From the NCBI RefSeq assembly GCF_900005765.1, contig NC_041688.1, positions 248,001 through 312,000 on the forward strand: a stretch of 64,000 nt of DNA, given 5' to 3'. The position numbers and the translations under genes were made by a program. Positions within the stretch are counted from its first letter, which is position 1, and each line of letters starts with the position of its first letter. Under the pieces are notes generated by a model that was not told the DNA's origin, did no database searches, and worked only from the letters and a program-made list of their open reading frames with translations. Of the stretch, positions 10,825 through 24,120 are shown in pieces. The DNA is from Plasmodium relictum. Lineage: Eukaryota > Apicomplexa > Aconoidasida > Haemosporida > Plasmodiidae.

Positions 10825-13796
10825 TTACATATCTTTTATTCTTGAGAATAAATGGACTAAACCACTTGCACTTCCACATGCTATAACATAGTTTTTATCA
10901 AAATTAGCAAAAGATATACTAAAAAAAAAAAATAAAATAATAATAATAATAATAAAAAATAAGTAAATATGTGATATAAAATATGTATATAAATAAAAGC
11001 TTGAGAAAAATAAATTAAAAAAAATTGTCTAAACTTTATAAAGTACAAATCAAGTTTTTTTTTTTTTTTTTTTTTTCACTCTTACGATTTTGGTGTTAAA
11101 GCTATTGTTTTTTTATTTATTTTAGTTTCATATTTATTGGACTTTATTATTTTAATACCATTATTAAAAATATTCTGTAAACCTTGCAAATATTCATAAA
11201 GTAATATTAATGAAACTAAATGGGCTTGTTCATTTTTTATACAACTAATTTTTAATAAATTGTGAGGATTTAATTCAAAATCTTTTGTTTTCCATATAAA
11301 GAATTCTTTGTATTTAACTTTTGATTTACTTTTTTTTAATTTTCCATTTAATATTGTACCATCATCAAATATAAACATAAAAATATCATTCAATATAAAG
11401 CTATTTAAACATAAAATGTCTATTAAATTATTATTAGTTTTATCAATATTTAAAATATACTTTTTTTCAAATAAATGTAATATACATCCTTTATCTTGAC
11501 CAAATAAGATACAGCTATTGTTATACCATTTTAAATGAGAAACTGTTTCTGTTTTTCTTTTAAAAAAAAAAAGTTCATTATTATTCCTTATATCTATTAT
11601 TACAACATTTCCTTCTTTTGAACAAACACAAAGAAGATATGAATTAATACACGGATAAAAGGAACATAGAGATAATATACCATGCTGTAAAAAAATTAAA
11701 TCTTCATAAACATTTATTTCATATTTTTCCATATATACTTTTTTTTCTTCTTCCTTCAATTCACTCATATTTCTATCATCTTTCATATTATCTTTATTAC
11801 TTTCATTCATTTGCCATTTATATTTTATCTTAATATTCTCATTTTTCTTAAAAATAAAACCTAAATCATTGTTACAACTTTGAAATGATATATTTAAAGT
11901 TTTTGATTTATCTATTATATTATTAATTTTATTTTTATTTATCTCATTTAAACTAATATTTATTATCTTTATTTTAAAATTATTATAGCATACAGCTAGC
12001 CTTAAAAATCTTTTATTATTTTTTATACAAATGCTATATGAAAAATCATTTAAAATGTCACTGCTTTTATACGTAAATAACTTTTTCAATTTATTTTTTT
12101 TTAAAAGATTGTTTTCTATATATTCAATACTATAATCTTCATTTTTTGTAGACAATAAAATATTAACAAAAAAATTATATTTAGATATTCCATATATTTT
12201 TATCTTATTTCCCAATAAACATAATAAAAGATAAATATATTCGTTTTCTCTTTTTTTTTCAGAAATGCTATCAAATTTTATCCAAGATAATTTTTTACAA
12301 ACTGTATTGTTTTCAATAATATTCACAAAAATAGGCTTACACATATATTCAGATATAAAATATATAAAAATAAAATTTCTACTCTTTTTGGTTGAATTAA
12401 AAAACATGAAATTATTTAAATAACTGCAAACACTAATACCTAATAAACTACCATTGAAAAGTTTGAAGCATTTTGAAATTAAATCATCCATTAATTCATA
12501 TACATATTTGTTTTTATCGCCATTTTCTAATGGCACGTCAGTATTTTCATTTTCTGGTTCATCATTACTTTCCCCTTTTTCATCAAAAACATCATTTCCT
12601 TCATCATTACCTTCTTTATTTTCATAAATACTTTCATTTTTATTATTTTCACACAAATAATAAGATAAAAAACTTACAATATTGATGTTATCACTAAAAT
12701 CAAGATATATTATAGGAGAACATAAGCTTAAAAAAATATTTTCTAAAGTTAAATCCTTTGATAATTCTTTATCTATTTTTTCTATAATTAGTCTCATATT
12801 AAAAGTTTTATATAATTTTTCTTTTTCATTATCTGTTGTGTCTTTATATAAGTAATCACATATCAATAAAAAATATAAAAACTTTGTTACATAAGAATTT
12901 AAAGAAATACACATATCATTTATATAAATATGATTTCCAATTTTTAATTTCTTTTTCTCTAAACATATTTTCAACTCATCTCTATTTTCTGTAATTTTTT
13001 GATTACCTTCTAAATTCTGCTGATTCCTAAAATTCGATCTTTTTTTTTGTACTTTCTTTATTTTTACATTTTCAACTATTGTTTCACTTTTAAATGGAAG
13101 AACATCTATTTTTTTATTGCTAAAGTCTATTTGAATATTTTCTAAAAAAAATATGTTTCTTAAATTTTTATTATCTTCATAGTTCAAAATATATTCAATT
13201 TCAATATTTTCTTTTATATTAATTACATTTTTTTCTTTATAACAATTTTTTTTAGTAGTACTTTTATTAAATTGGTTCTTTATATTTATTTCTTTTGAAA
13301 ATTCTGATATTATGAAATTTAATAAATCTTCATTTTCATTTTTGTCATTTAAATAACTTAAGTATTTAAAAAAGTCTATATCATAAAAATCTATTTTTTC
13401 ATTCAGTAAACTTCTAATTCTATCATCAATATAATTTTCAGAATTTTTTCTTTTACCTTTTTTATAGACTTGTTCTTTTTTTTTTAATTTAATCTTAATA
13501 GAATCCCATTTTGATTTTTTATAAACATCACTGCAATCTTCAAAAGACGAATCATCATCTTTATAAGAGGATAATGCATATGAATCATCACAATCATCTA
13601 TTTCTTTTTCTTTTGATTCAGAAAAATTATCCTCATTTTTTAATGAGTCAGAAAGATCATTATTTTTATTCTTATTTTTATGTAACTTAGTTTTATACTC
13701 ACAAACTACATCTGATTTTCCATTTTTATTAATTTTTTTCTTGCTTACATAATTTTGATAAGTTTTACTTTTTGATTTGTTTTTTCTTGTTCGCAT
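10825..13796 (-). CDS. WD40-repeat protein, two exons, unknown function
   Basis: Exon 1 is 13796-11086 and exon 2 is 10918-10825. The donor GTAAGA follows codon position 2 and the acceptor is a T-tract plus AG, giving 934 residues. The spliced tail encodes ISFANFDKNYVIACGSASG then LVHLF, a typical WD40 blade that the first exon alone would lose by stopping at a TAA inside the donor. Another blade is visible at the YLLCVCSKEGNVVIIDIR segment, about residue 718. The N-terminal 150 residues are Lys/Ser/Asp-rich and basic (MRTRKNKSKSK) and could direct the protein to the nucleus, which is inference. The central region has low-complexity inserts such as NEGNDEGNDVFDEKGESNDE. Specific family not recognised. 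Confidence 0.8.
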
Positions 13797-15485
13797 TTTT
13801 TTTTTGAACTCATATAAAATATATACTTTTTTTAACTTAAAATTTTTTTTTCATTTGTTCATATAAAAAATTATTTATATATTATAGTGAAAAAAAAAAG
13901 GAAATTTCATAAAAAATAAACTCCAAAAATATTTTAAACAAAAATTAAAGGTGAATTCTAAAAATATCGTTATACTTGTTCATAAAAAAACAAATAGATT
14001 TAGTAAAATACAACAAAAAATTAAAATAGCGTAATGAATAAGTAAAGAAAACAAAAAATCAAAATGTCATTTAAAAAAGTTAGAAAATTATTTATTAATA
14101 ATAGCTATACTAGTAGTTTCCCCTTTTATTAAAGTAATGACAAAAAAAATGTGGTATAATTCTAATTACTATTTGTTAAATTAACTAAATAATGATTTAT
14201 AATTAGCAAACAATTATTCCAAATTTGAAAATTACAAAAAAAGTTTTCGAAAAAAAAAAAAAAAATTTAACGTTTATATGATACAATTTGAAAATATAAA
14301 CAAGTTAGAGTTAGTTTATTTGTATAAAATATTTTACATTACTTTCATATAGCATAATAATACTGCTTTATTATAATTACTTTACAATATAAAGTATTAT
14401 TTTTAAATTTTAAACATTTTAAAGAAGAAATTAAAGACCTACTATTATGACAATTTCTAAGATGTTTATTTTTTAAGCATCTTTTTATTTTTTTCTGTTT
14501 ACTTCTAACTAAATCTTATTTTTATTTATTATTATAATTATTATTATTTTATTTTATTTTTTTAATAAAAAATTTATTTATCTATTCCTTATATGTTTCT
14601 ATTATTTATATAATTTTTTTTTAATTATGCATACCAATACAAGTGTTCTTTCAATATTATTTTTGATAGTTTTACTTATAAATGTTATATATATAGCTGT
14701 TAATGTATAAAAAAATACAAGATGGCGTATAGAATAAACAAAAAAAAAAAGAAAAGAAAATATATATATATTTATTTAGGAAAACCTAAAATTGAAAAGA
14801 GTAATTAATACTATAAAATATATAATAATATATTTCTTTATAAAGATTTTTATAAAATTAGTTTATATGAAAATACTAAATAGGAAAGGTTCAAATTTAA
14901 AATTTTTTTTTTATTATTGTATAATAGCTTTTACATTGATATACTCGATAATACTAAATTATGATTAAAAATTTTTATCTTAATTTTTTTTCTATATAAA
15001 AAAAAAAAAGAATCATAAAATTAAAACATAATGAGAATTAAAAAAATTAATATTAATTAAAAATATATTTTATAAATTTATTTATAATTATTATTGTTAA
15101 TAAAAAAAAAAATTTAAATTTCATAAAATTAAAGTATATAATGTATTATATTAATTTTTAAATATTACATATTGTATATATAAATATAACTATTTGTTTA
15201 AATTAATGTATAAAAGAAAAAATATAAAAATCAATGTAATAATCTAAATACATAATAATAAAAAAAAAAAAAAAAATTCGTACAATATAAATACGTGAAT
15301 ATGTAAATTTTATAAATAAAAATATATATTTTCTTTTTCTTTTAAAATATATATATATATTTTTGTAGATATCTATAATTATTTGCATGTTTTTATTATT
15401 TCTAACATATTCTGATGCAATTTTTTTTTTTTTTTTGGTTTTAATTTTTTTTAATTTTTTTTTTTTTTTTTAAATTACTTTTTTA
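13797..15485. other. Intergenic, karyopherin 3' end to WD40 promoter
   Basis: About 1.7 kb of A/T-rich DNA. The open frame at 15203-15388 is compositional. No RNA gene or motif recognised. Confidence 0.6.
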
Positions 15486-18400
15486 TTATTTTCTGTTATT
15501 ATTTAAAATATGATTCAATTTTTTAGCCTGCTTATGTGTCAACGCAGAAGTTGCTAAATTATTTAAATAAGACTGATCTAATGAATTTATTAATGAAGAA
15601 ATTTTTTTGTTACAATCAGTGTCCGAGAAATCCGTTTCATATATTGTTAAAAATATTTCAATAATTTTTGATGTATTTGAATCGTCTTTTCCAAATAGAA
15701 GTGGATGATTTTGTGAAACTAAGTCAATTAAATTTTTATGAACTCTTCTTCCTTCTGCATCATCTTCTTTTATTGGTAAATTATTTAACCAAATTTTAAT
15801 TAATTCTTCTGCATTATTAAACTTGGATGTATGCATTAAAACAACATCTCCCAAAGCAGCTACAGCATTATCGATAGCTGAAATAAATTCTTTTGATTTT
15901 TTATTAGAACTATTTTGATGTATTAACTTCAAAAGATATTCTACAGCAATATTGGCATATTTACCAAATGCTTCAATTTTAGTTGCTTGAATAACCCCAT
16001 AACACGCAGCTTGTTTTACTTTATCATCTGAATGGTTAATGTTTAACAATAATGGATTCATGAAATATTCCCATAAGCATACACTATTTTCTTGTAAAAA
16101 TTCCAACAAATCATCACAAACATATAATGCCAATGCTACATCTTCAGCATTGGGAGAGCTTAAATAATTATTAATAAATGTTATACATATTTCACAACAA
16201 GTATTTAAAAATTGCGTGGGGTGATGTTTAATTAACACACCTAATATATCTAATAAATTTGTTCGGTAATTTTGTTCTAATTCTTCCTCCCTATCAATTA
16301 TTAATAATTCATCTTCATCTACATCTTCATTATTTTTCTTTTGATTGTAAATAATTCTCCTATCTGTTGAGCATTCTAATAACTTAAATACTTGGTTAAA
16401 AAATAATTTCAACGTACCTTCAGGTAAAATATCTGCACCAGCTTTTTGTAAGCACATATATAATCCATGAGATTCAATAATCATTACATCTAATATATAT
16501 TCATAGTTATCATCCAATTTCGTTTCTGATAAACTTTTTAATACTTTTTCGGCAGAAGCTGTTAAAATTGCATGTAGCATAGACTTATTGTTGTCAGTTT
16601 TTTCTGATAATATTCTAGCTGCATCTATTAATTCACTAACAGCAGTTAATGCTTTTTGTTTTATTTCATCAGATAACTCATAATTTAACATAGGTAAAAC
16701 TGCTGTAGCTGTAGCTTGTATATATTCTTTATAATTTTCCTTTAATACTTCAATTATAATAATCAATAAATCTAAGGCTTTTTCTTGATCTTCAAGTAAT
16801 GAGGTTTTCAATCCCACATACTGTCCATTAGATACCATAGTTATAGTTAAATCTTCTTCGTCATCCGTTAATGGCTTCGGTAAAACTGATAAAACAGATA
16901 AAATAGTTGGTACAATATTACTTAAATATGGATAAAAGTCATTTCCTAATGCTCTACATATACGCCCAATAGCTTCTTGAATATATTCTTTTACGGTATC
17001 ATCGGGATCCATTTTTCCACTACTAATTTGCAACAAAGCATTCATACATTCTTTAGCATCTTCTAAAAATATATCCTTACCTACAGACAAACCAATAATT
17101 GAAATACATTCAATAGCTTTTCCTCTGCATGTTCTTTCTTCATCTGAAACGGCTTTTTGAATTATATCTTTCATCATTGGAACAACAGTTGAATAATATT
17201 TCAAAAAGTCTTCTTCTATAACTCCTGCAATAACTGCTATTGCTGTTACAGCTTGTTCTCGTACTAACAAGTAGTTAGAAGAGTTTAATTTTTGTAATAA
17301 AATATCAATAATAATATCTGAATAAGGTAATAAAGCTGTTTTTTCTAACTCCTCTGCATAATTAACAAATGCTGCTGTAGCATGTGATTGAACTCTCAAA
17401 TGTACATCATTCATAGTGTTAATTAATGCTGGTAATATTTCACTATAGAACTCTTTTTGAACATATGGTTGATGATCTAATGAAATTTGTCCTATTGCCT
17501 GACACGCTGCATATCTGACCCTAACATCTTGATCTGTTAAAACTTGTAGTAACATTTTAATTACATGCTCTAATTGTTCTTCTATTTCTTCTTCTGGTAA
17601 ATATTCAATTGTTTGAGCAATTGCCATAATTCCAACATATTTATGTTCCCATGTATTTTTCATTAAAAATTCCGAAACTTTATTAAATAAAATATGAATG
17701 AATTCTGCTTCTTCAATTTCACTAAATGCCTTACCAACTCTATCTAATGATTCTTCTCCTATATCATAAAGTTCTTGGCTATCATCTTTTCCTTCCTTTA
17801 TGGAATTCATCCACTCATTAAAACAATCATTATTTATATCAAGCATAAATAACATAGACAAATGGATAATTTTATCAACAAAATGAGGAACAGATAGAGC
17901 CATTTTTGGTCTTCTCTCTGGTATCGTAACTAATGCTTCAATACTCAATGATTTCAAACTATTATCGAAATCGTAATTCAACTCGTTTTCATCTTTCATA
18001 CATATGCTAAACAATATATCACATAAATTAGAAATATGTTTTGAAAAAAATTTGGCATTGTAATCAATCATTTTTCCAATAGACTGAAGAACTTTCTCGC
18101 ATTCTTCTAAAACCGAAATATCTGAACTACTATTTTTTGCCATTAAACTTAATGATTGCAATATTAAAGGAATACATGACTGAACACTTTTGATTAATAA
18201 AGAGCTATTATCTTCTACTATGCAAGATATTAAATTGATGCATTCCCCCCTTACTTGAACATTTGAAGCATTTAATCCTTTCATACATATAGATGAAATT
18301 ATTTCATGCTTTCCTTCCAATTCATCCGTTACACAGTTTAAAACCCCTCCTAATATCTTATATCCACTTATTAATACATCGTTATTATTAGAATTACAAA

Positions 18401-18860
18401 ACTCAAAAGTAACTGTTATTAATTCAGGCCATTGGTTATTTAGAAGTAACTTAGATGATAAATCAATGATATTATTACATATATTATTTCGTACCATTTT
18501 ATCTGTCTCCGTTCCTATATTGCTAATTAATTCTGATTTCACAATATTTTTTAAGTTATCTGGTAATAATTCCCAATAGTTTTCTTCTTCTGAATTTAAA
18601 ACAGAATTTTCATTCTTTTCTTTTTCTTCTGTTTCCACATTTGTGGATTTTATATAAACACGAAAAATATTCCTTATTAAAATGGCACATTGTAATCGTA
18701 CTTGACTATCTTTATGACTTTTTAACAACTTCAAAATCGATAATACCGTGTTATTTAAATCATTTTTTTTATAAAAATTTAGCGTTTTTTCACATTCATT
18801 TCTTATATGACTATCAGAGCTGCTTAATCCTTCAATAATTTCTGCTATCTTATCCATCAC
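15486..18860 (-). CDS. Karyopherin beta / importin-5 (Kap121/Pse1) class nuclear import receptor
   Basis: 1124 residues in one exon, close to the usual 1090-1120 for importin-5/Kap121. It carries cargo such as ribosomal proteins and histones through nuclear pores and releases it on RanGTP binding. The whole protein is helical HEAT repeats. Clear ones are QDVRVRYAACQAIGQISLDH, the following VHLRVQSHATAAFVNYAEE and YLLVREQAVTAIAVIAG. An acidic loop EEDLTITM near residue 670 and EDVDEDELLIIDREEELE near 845 are expected family features. It starts MMDKIAEII. The first of two adjacent Met codons was chosen, and the second is equally possible. It corresponds, from memory, to P. falciparum KASbeta. 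It diverges from the MerC gene. Confidence 0.96.
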   Translation of the reverse strand: MMDKIAEIIEGLSSSDSHIRNECEKTLNFYKKNDLNNTVLSILKLLKSHKDSQVRLQCAILIRNIFRVYIKSTNVETEEKEKNENSVLNSEEENYWELLPDNLKNIVKSELISNIGTETDKMVRNNICNNIIDLSSKLLLNNQWPELITVTFEFCNSNNNDVLISGYKILGGVLNCVTDELEGKHEIISSICMKGLNASNVQVRGECINLISCIVEDNSSLLIKSVQSCIPLILQSLSLMAKNSSSDISVLEECEKVLQSIGKMIDYNAKFFSKHISNLCDILFSICMKDENELNYDFDNSLKSLSIEALVTIPERRPKMALSVPHFVDKIIHLSMLFMLDINNDCFNEWMNSIKEGKDDSQELYDIGEESLDRVGKAFSEIEEAEFIHILFNKVSEFLMKNTWEHKYVGIMAIAQTIEYLPEEEIEEQLEHVIKMLLQVLTDQDVRVRYAACQAIGQISLDHQPYVQKEFYSEILPALINTMNDVHLRVQSHATAAFVNYAEELEKTALLPYSDIIIDILLQKLNSSNYLLVREQAVTAIAVIAGVIEEDFLKYYSTVVPMMKDIIQKAVSDEERTCRGKAIECISIIGLSVGKDIFLEDAKECMNALLQISSGKMDPDDTVKEYIQEAIGRICRALGNDFYPYLSNIVPTILSVLSVLPKPLTDDEEDLTITMVSNGQYVGLKTSLLEDQEKALDLLIIIIEVLKENYKEYIQATATAVLPMLNYELSDEIKQKALTAVSELIDAARILSEKTDNNKSMLHAILTASAEKVLKSLSETKLDDNYEYILDVMIIESHGLYMCLQKAGADILPEGTLKLFFNQVFKLLECSTDRRIIYNQKKNNEDVDEDELLIIDREEELEQNYRTNLLDILGVLIKHHPTQFLNTCCEICITFINNYLSSPNAEDVALALYVCDDLLEFLQENSVCLWEYFMNPLLLNINHSDDKVKQAACYGVIQATKIEAFGKYANIAVEYLLKLIHQNSSNKKSKEFISAIDNAVAALGDVVLMHTSKFNNAEELIKIWLNNLPIKEDDAEGRRVHKNLIDLVSQNHPLLFGKDDSNTSKIIEIFLTIYETDFSDTDCNKKISSLINSLDQSYLNNLATSALTHKQAKKLNHILNNNRK

Positions 18861-21800
18861 TTTCTCTTGACCTCTCTCACACTATATATATATATATATA
18901 TATACATATATAAATATATATATATATATATTATAAAAATATACAATAAATAAAATATAAACAGTTAAAGAAAAATGTACATAAAAACTTAAAACAGGTA
19001 TATAAAATTATATGTAGTAAGAATATTACAAAACTATATAAAATATATATATATATAATTTTTTTTTTTTATATATATATTATCATTTATAAATATTCTA
19101 CCGTATTTACTTATATATTACTATTATTATTAGTAGTAGTAGTAGTATATATATATATATATATTCTTTTTAAACTTTTTCACTAATTAATAATAAAAAA
19201 AAAAATTTTTTTTTTTAATTATAAACAAATTATTTATATATATTTTTTGGATAACATTCCAATATTTAAAAAAATTTTTTTTTTTATGTTTTAAACTGCT
19301 AAAATGAAAAAAATTAAAAAAAAAAAATAAAATAATAAAATTTATAAAATGAGATATATACTTATATATATGAAAAATAAAAAAACTCATAAATAAAATA
19401 CTTGCGTATAAATATAAAATAAAAAAAATTAAAACTAGTCAAAAAAAAAAAAAAAAAATTTTTTTTTTGGAAGTTATTTATCTTTCATAAATAACGGTGT
19501 CAATAAAAAACATCCAAATAAATTTAAGAAAAAATATAAAAATGTATCCATATATATATATGCATAAAACTTTATAAACATTTTATTTTAATTTTAAGAT
19601 ACATAAAAACAATTGCTTTCATACACTCAAGGCATTCATCAAAAGCATGTGATTTTTTTATTTTTTATGTATATTGTATCCATTTATTTAATTGTATATA
19701 TTAAAAATATTACAATGTATTTAACTGTTGATATCAAAATGTTTAATTTCACATATGTATATTTATTGTTTATAAATAAAACATATTGAAGAAAATTTTT
19801 TTTTAAATTCACCTATTTAAAATATATAAAAAAAACAATTTTTTTTTTTTTTTTTCTGTATATTTTTTTGTTATAGGACAAAATTTTTATAATATCTATA
19901 TACTTTATTAATATTTATGTAAATTTTTACTTAATGTGAGTCTTTTTTTTATAATGTAAAAATACTTTTTTTATTTAATAAAACCTTCTTTTATTATATA
20001 TATATATATATAATTTTTTTTTTAATAGTGTTTTATTGATATAGCCTTACATTTTTATTCAATAATTTTTTTTTTTTTATATTACTATTTACATTAATAA
20101 TTTTTTCTTTTATATAATTTCACATTTTTGCTTCATAAATCTTTATATTATTTATTATTTTATTATTTTATTTTTTTTTTTTTTTTTTGCGTGTTCTTAA
20201 ATAATAAAAAATATATGATATTTTTTATCTTAAATATTTTTATACTTACATTTATTATATATATATATATGCATTTTTTTCCCTCATTTGTTGAAGTAGA
20301 TAATTTTTTTTTTTTTTTTTACTCAGTAAATAATAAAAGTAACCACAATTTAAAAAGTGCAAATTTTATTAAAAAGCCTTTTTCTTTTTTTTTTTTTTTG
20401 GAAATTTTGGTGAAAAAAAGGAAAGAAAAAAACTAAGCCTTATCTATTAAGAATTTATATATTCCTTTTTTTTTTTTTATAAAAATATTTTTATCAAAAG
20501 ATATTAGTTTATTTTTTTAAATATACTTTTAAATATTGACGCATTTTTTAATATTTTTATTATAAAAAATTTAAATCTACTAAAAAAAATAATTCAAAAT
20601 AAAAAGCTTAGATTTGACTTTTTTTAAACAATATCATTTGAAATTAAAATTTCCATTTTAAGTATAAAAAGAACATCGCTATATTATATATTGTAAAATG
20701 CATGCAATGATATTTTATTTTTGTTTTTTTTAAGAAACGAAAAAAGGAAATTTTTTTTTTGATAATTTTATTAATAAAAGACGACCTAAGTATTTTTTAA
20801 AAAAAATTGCAAATTCTTCTTGTCTGTTTATGTATTTATAAGAGAAATTATTAAGATAATGTAATATATTAAATAATTATTTTTTTAAAATATACTTTTT
20901 TATGATTTTTTTATTCATTTAATTTTTTTTTTTTCTTTTTCCTTTTTCCTTTTTGTATGAAGTCTTTAGTTCTCATTATAAAAAAAATTTTAAAAAAGAT
21001 AAAGGGGTACAGTTCAGAAATATTCTTACATATATTAAATTTTCCCTTTTTATAAATATGATTAAAATTACGAAGTAACCAATAAAAAAATTGAATAAAT
21101 GTTAATTGTATCATTAATAGCTTAATAAGCTCTATATAATATATATATATATGTGTATCTATATTATAAATAAATAAAAAGTTATATGGAATATCTAAGT
21201 TAAAAAGAAAAAATATATATATTGAAGAAATTGAAGATATCAAAATAAAACACGAAATTTTATTTTAGTTTTTTTTTAAAATTTTAAATTTATTAAATTT
21301 TATTAATATTTTAATGTATAAATTCGTATTATTATGAAATGGCATCCAATACTCTTAATATTTATTTTTGCTTATCATTCTAATTTTTATGAACTACCAT
21401 TAATTTTGTTTTATTTTATATTCAAGTTCATATAACTTTTTATTTATTTTATTTATGGAAATATCCTTTATTATTATTATGTATAGTTGAAAATATTAAA
21501 ATGGTACTAAAAAAAAGTATATTACTAAAATATATGTACCTAATTTATATAATTAAAATAGCATTATTATATATTTATAAATAAATAAAATTAAATCTAT
21601 TCAATTAAAAAAAAATAGCAATTACAAAATATATATGCTTATTAATTAATATTTATTTTTCATTTATATTTTTCGTTAATTTTTTTCTTTTTGTTATTTT
21701 TGTCATAGATATCATATATAATTCTTTTCCGTTTAATTCATATAAAGTATCAATTAATTTATATTTTTTATATCATTATGAGTTTTAAGTAGCAATTTTA

Positions 21801-22134
21801 TGTAATTTTTAATTAGTAATTTGTTTTATAAAAGTATTATGATAATAATCAATGTAATATACTCACTAATTTAAATAATTTGCTATGAATAAAAATTTGA
21901 TTTACATAGAATTAAAGAAATTATATTTAAGTAATATATAATATTTAAATTTAAATAAATGTAATTTTTTTTTTTTTTTTATCATATATATAAATATGAT
22001 TTAAAAATTTTTTTTTCATAAAGATGTATTTTAGACTTGCCTATTATGGAATTTTGTATATATATTCCTACTTAAAATATATGTACATATATATTTTTTT
22101 TTTATTACAATAAAATTTTATATTTTATAATTTT
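18861..22134. other. Divergent promoter region, karyopherin / MerC gene
   Basis: About 3.3 kb. It holds short TA runs close to the karyopherin start (18883-18904 and after), very long A/T tracts, and one TGCATGCA octamer at 20699-20706. Open frames at 20128-20436 and 20911-21243 are Phe/Ile/Tyr/Lys-rich without conserved-looking segments and were not accepted. Confidence 0.6.
20699..20706. promoter_or_regulatory. TGCATGCA octamer (candidate ApiAP2 site)
   Basis: Palindromic TGCATGCA about 1.8 kb upstream of the karyopherin start and 1.4 kb upstream of the MerC start. This octamer is the known in vitro motif of the ApiAP2 factor AP2-Sp/AP2-EXP. Binding here is inference. Confidence 0.4.
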
Positions 22135-22401
22135 ATGTATTTTAGATTAAGTTTGAACAAAGTGTCGTCAATAGCAAGTATAATCTGCTTAATTGATTGT
22201 ACTTTAATACCTATAATGATGTTTGCATTGTCAATTTTTAACGTAGTAGATAACGAAATTGTTTACTTTAATCACATATCTGATATAGTAAATAAAAATA
22301 TATTATTATATTCTTATAGTTTAGGTTTATATTTTTGTTACCATACATATAATAAGTTTAATTTTTTTTTCGAATTAACAATATATTATTGAACAAAATA
22401 T

Positions 22402-22459
<58 letters not shown>

Positions 22460-22904
22460 TTCTTAGCTAGCGTTATTTGTTATGACACCAATATGTTTTC
22501 TATGCATTCTTTTTAATTATTATCAATTAAAAAATATGTTTTTACTTATATGGGGTATATTTGGTATTACATTATTTATAATTTCACATGGGCATTTTAG
22601 TATTAATGAAAAAATAAATATTTTTTTACAAAAGTTCCATATCGCTATATCATTAATTTCTATACTTATATTATTAAGTAATAATTATGTGTCTCAGAGA
22701 ATTTTGAAAAAAAACAATTTAGATAATTGTTGTTTTAATAGAAATAAGGGGAAAAATGAAAATGGTCAAAAATATGCATATCATATTAACGTCAACTGTA
22801 GTCACTTATCTCCTAATTATAAAGAAAATTCATTAAATTGTGAAAACAAAAATTATAAGAAATATAATAAAACAGAAAATGAATTAGTAAGTTTTTTACA
22901 TTAG
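22135..22904 (+). CDS. MerC-domain membrane protein, two exons
   Basis: MerC-like proteins are small four-pass membrane proteins, named after bacterial mercury carriers. Preferred model: exon 1 22135-22287 and exon 2 22467-22904, joined in phase 0 through GTAAAT/TTAG, giving 196 residues. The Cys-x-x-x-Cys of span 1 (CLIDCTLIP), a following His (FNHISDI), span 2 LALFVMTPICFLCILF, span 3 MFLLIWGIFGITLFIISHG and span 4 FHIAISLISILILLSN follow the domain order. The tail is Asn/Lys-rich with several Cys and His. Exon 1 stays open to 22392, so its true end is uncertain. A strong donor GTAAGT at 22887 with an acceptor ending at 22977 would give a third exon ending VNLIY at 22995. A mercury role is not implied. 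Confidence 0.7.
22408..22451. repeat. (AT)n microsatellite inside the MerC-gene intron
   Basis: About 44 bp of AT alternation just before the T-rich acceptor of exon 2. Confidence 0.95.
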
Positions 22905-24120
22905 AATATATAGAAATCATTATTTATTATAAATATATCTATAAATTTTGTAAAGATAAAAAATAATAAAATTTTAGGTAAATCTTATTTATTAATATAT
23001 AAATTCTAACAAAAATTACTATTTTAATTTATAAGATATATACATATATATAACCAACTAAATTTTATATATTTGTATGTGTAAATATTACTATGAAATT
23101 TTTTTTTAATTTTTTAATACATTTTAATTTTTGTGAATATTTTTTTCTCAAAAATATATGGCATATATATATATATATATTTTTCTGTATTTTTTCTAAA
23201 TTAAAAATTTTTTTTTTTTATAAACTTAATATTTTTATTTATTTATTTTTATATTTTATAATATTATCAAATAGTTTCATTATACTTTATCAAATCTAAC
23301 AAAAAAAAATTGCACAGATTTTAAACAAGCTTTACTTAAAATGGAATATTTTAAGAACAAAAAAAAAAAAAGAAAAAGATAAATAGCTCAATATATCTAT
23401 ACAAAATAATTTATATCTTATAGTAAAGTAATAACGACTTTTTTTTGAACTTTAAGTGAATTTTATATTTAGCTATTTCTTTTTTTTTTTTTCTTTTGAA
23501 ATAATTCCTATTTTTATGTTTTTAATTATAACATGCTCATATAGACATTTTATAATAGAATTATGTCAACCTTAAAGGATTGAAAATTAAATGAAAAAAA
23601 ACATTTTATAATAAAAAATTTATAGTAAAATTAACAAACACTTTTAATTATATTTAAAATTTTTACATTCAAATACTTCTTTTTACATTTATGGCCTAAA
23701 ATATTTATAGTAAATTTAAAACTTACTATTCATTTCAAAAAAAAAAAAAGTTATAACCATATAATAGCACTAATCATAATATATATTTTTTATTTTTAAT
23801 ATTAATTAAATTAATAATACTAATATTTTAATTCCAGTAATATTAGTAATTTTAATAATGGAATAAAATAGTATTATGATAGTGTAGCTAATAATAATAG
23901 CTATTATATAAATTATCATAATATTATTAGTTATAAATTATGATAGAATTCATAATATTAATAATAATAATTAAAATTATTTTATTAAAATTATTTAAAG
24001 TTATAATTGCGTGCATTTATCCAAATAACATTTATTGTATATGAATATTAAAGAAATTTGAAAAAAAAAAAAAAAATTGATAATTTTAATAATAAATTGC
24101 TGCTTTTAATAAAATAACTT
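22905..24120. other. Convergent 3' region, MerC gene / NRAMP
   Basis: About 1.2 kb. Around 23780-23970 it is dominated by TAA/TTA triplets with many small palindromes. The open frame at 23093-23299 is compositional. An alternative last MerC exon (22978-22995) would lie here. Confidence 0.55.

Noticed and set aside
20128-20436. 102-codon open frame upstream of the MerC gene
   Set aside because: Poly-Phe and Lys composition from T and A runs, with no recognisable fold or splice partner.
20911-21243. 110-codon minus-strand open frame
   Set aside because: Slightly better composition than others, but ends in a Lys run and shows no conserved-looking block. I judged it chance, though it is the least certain of these.
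22288-22392. Extension of MerC exon 1 to its in-frame stop
   Set aside because: The added segment has no place in the four-span MerC layout, whereas cutting at the GTAAAT donor joins span 1 directly to span 2. Not fully excluded.
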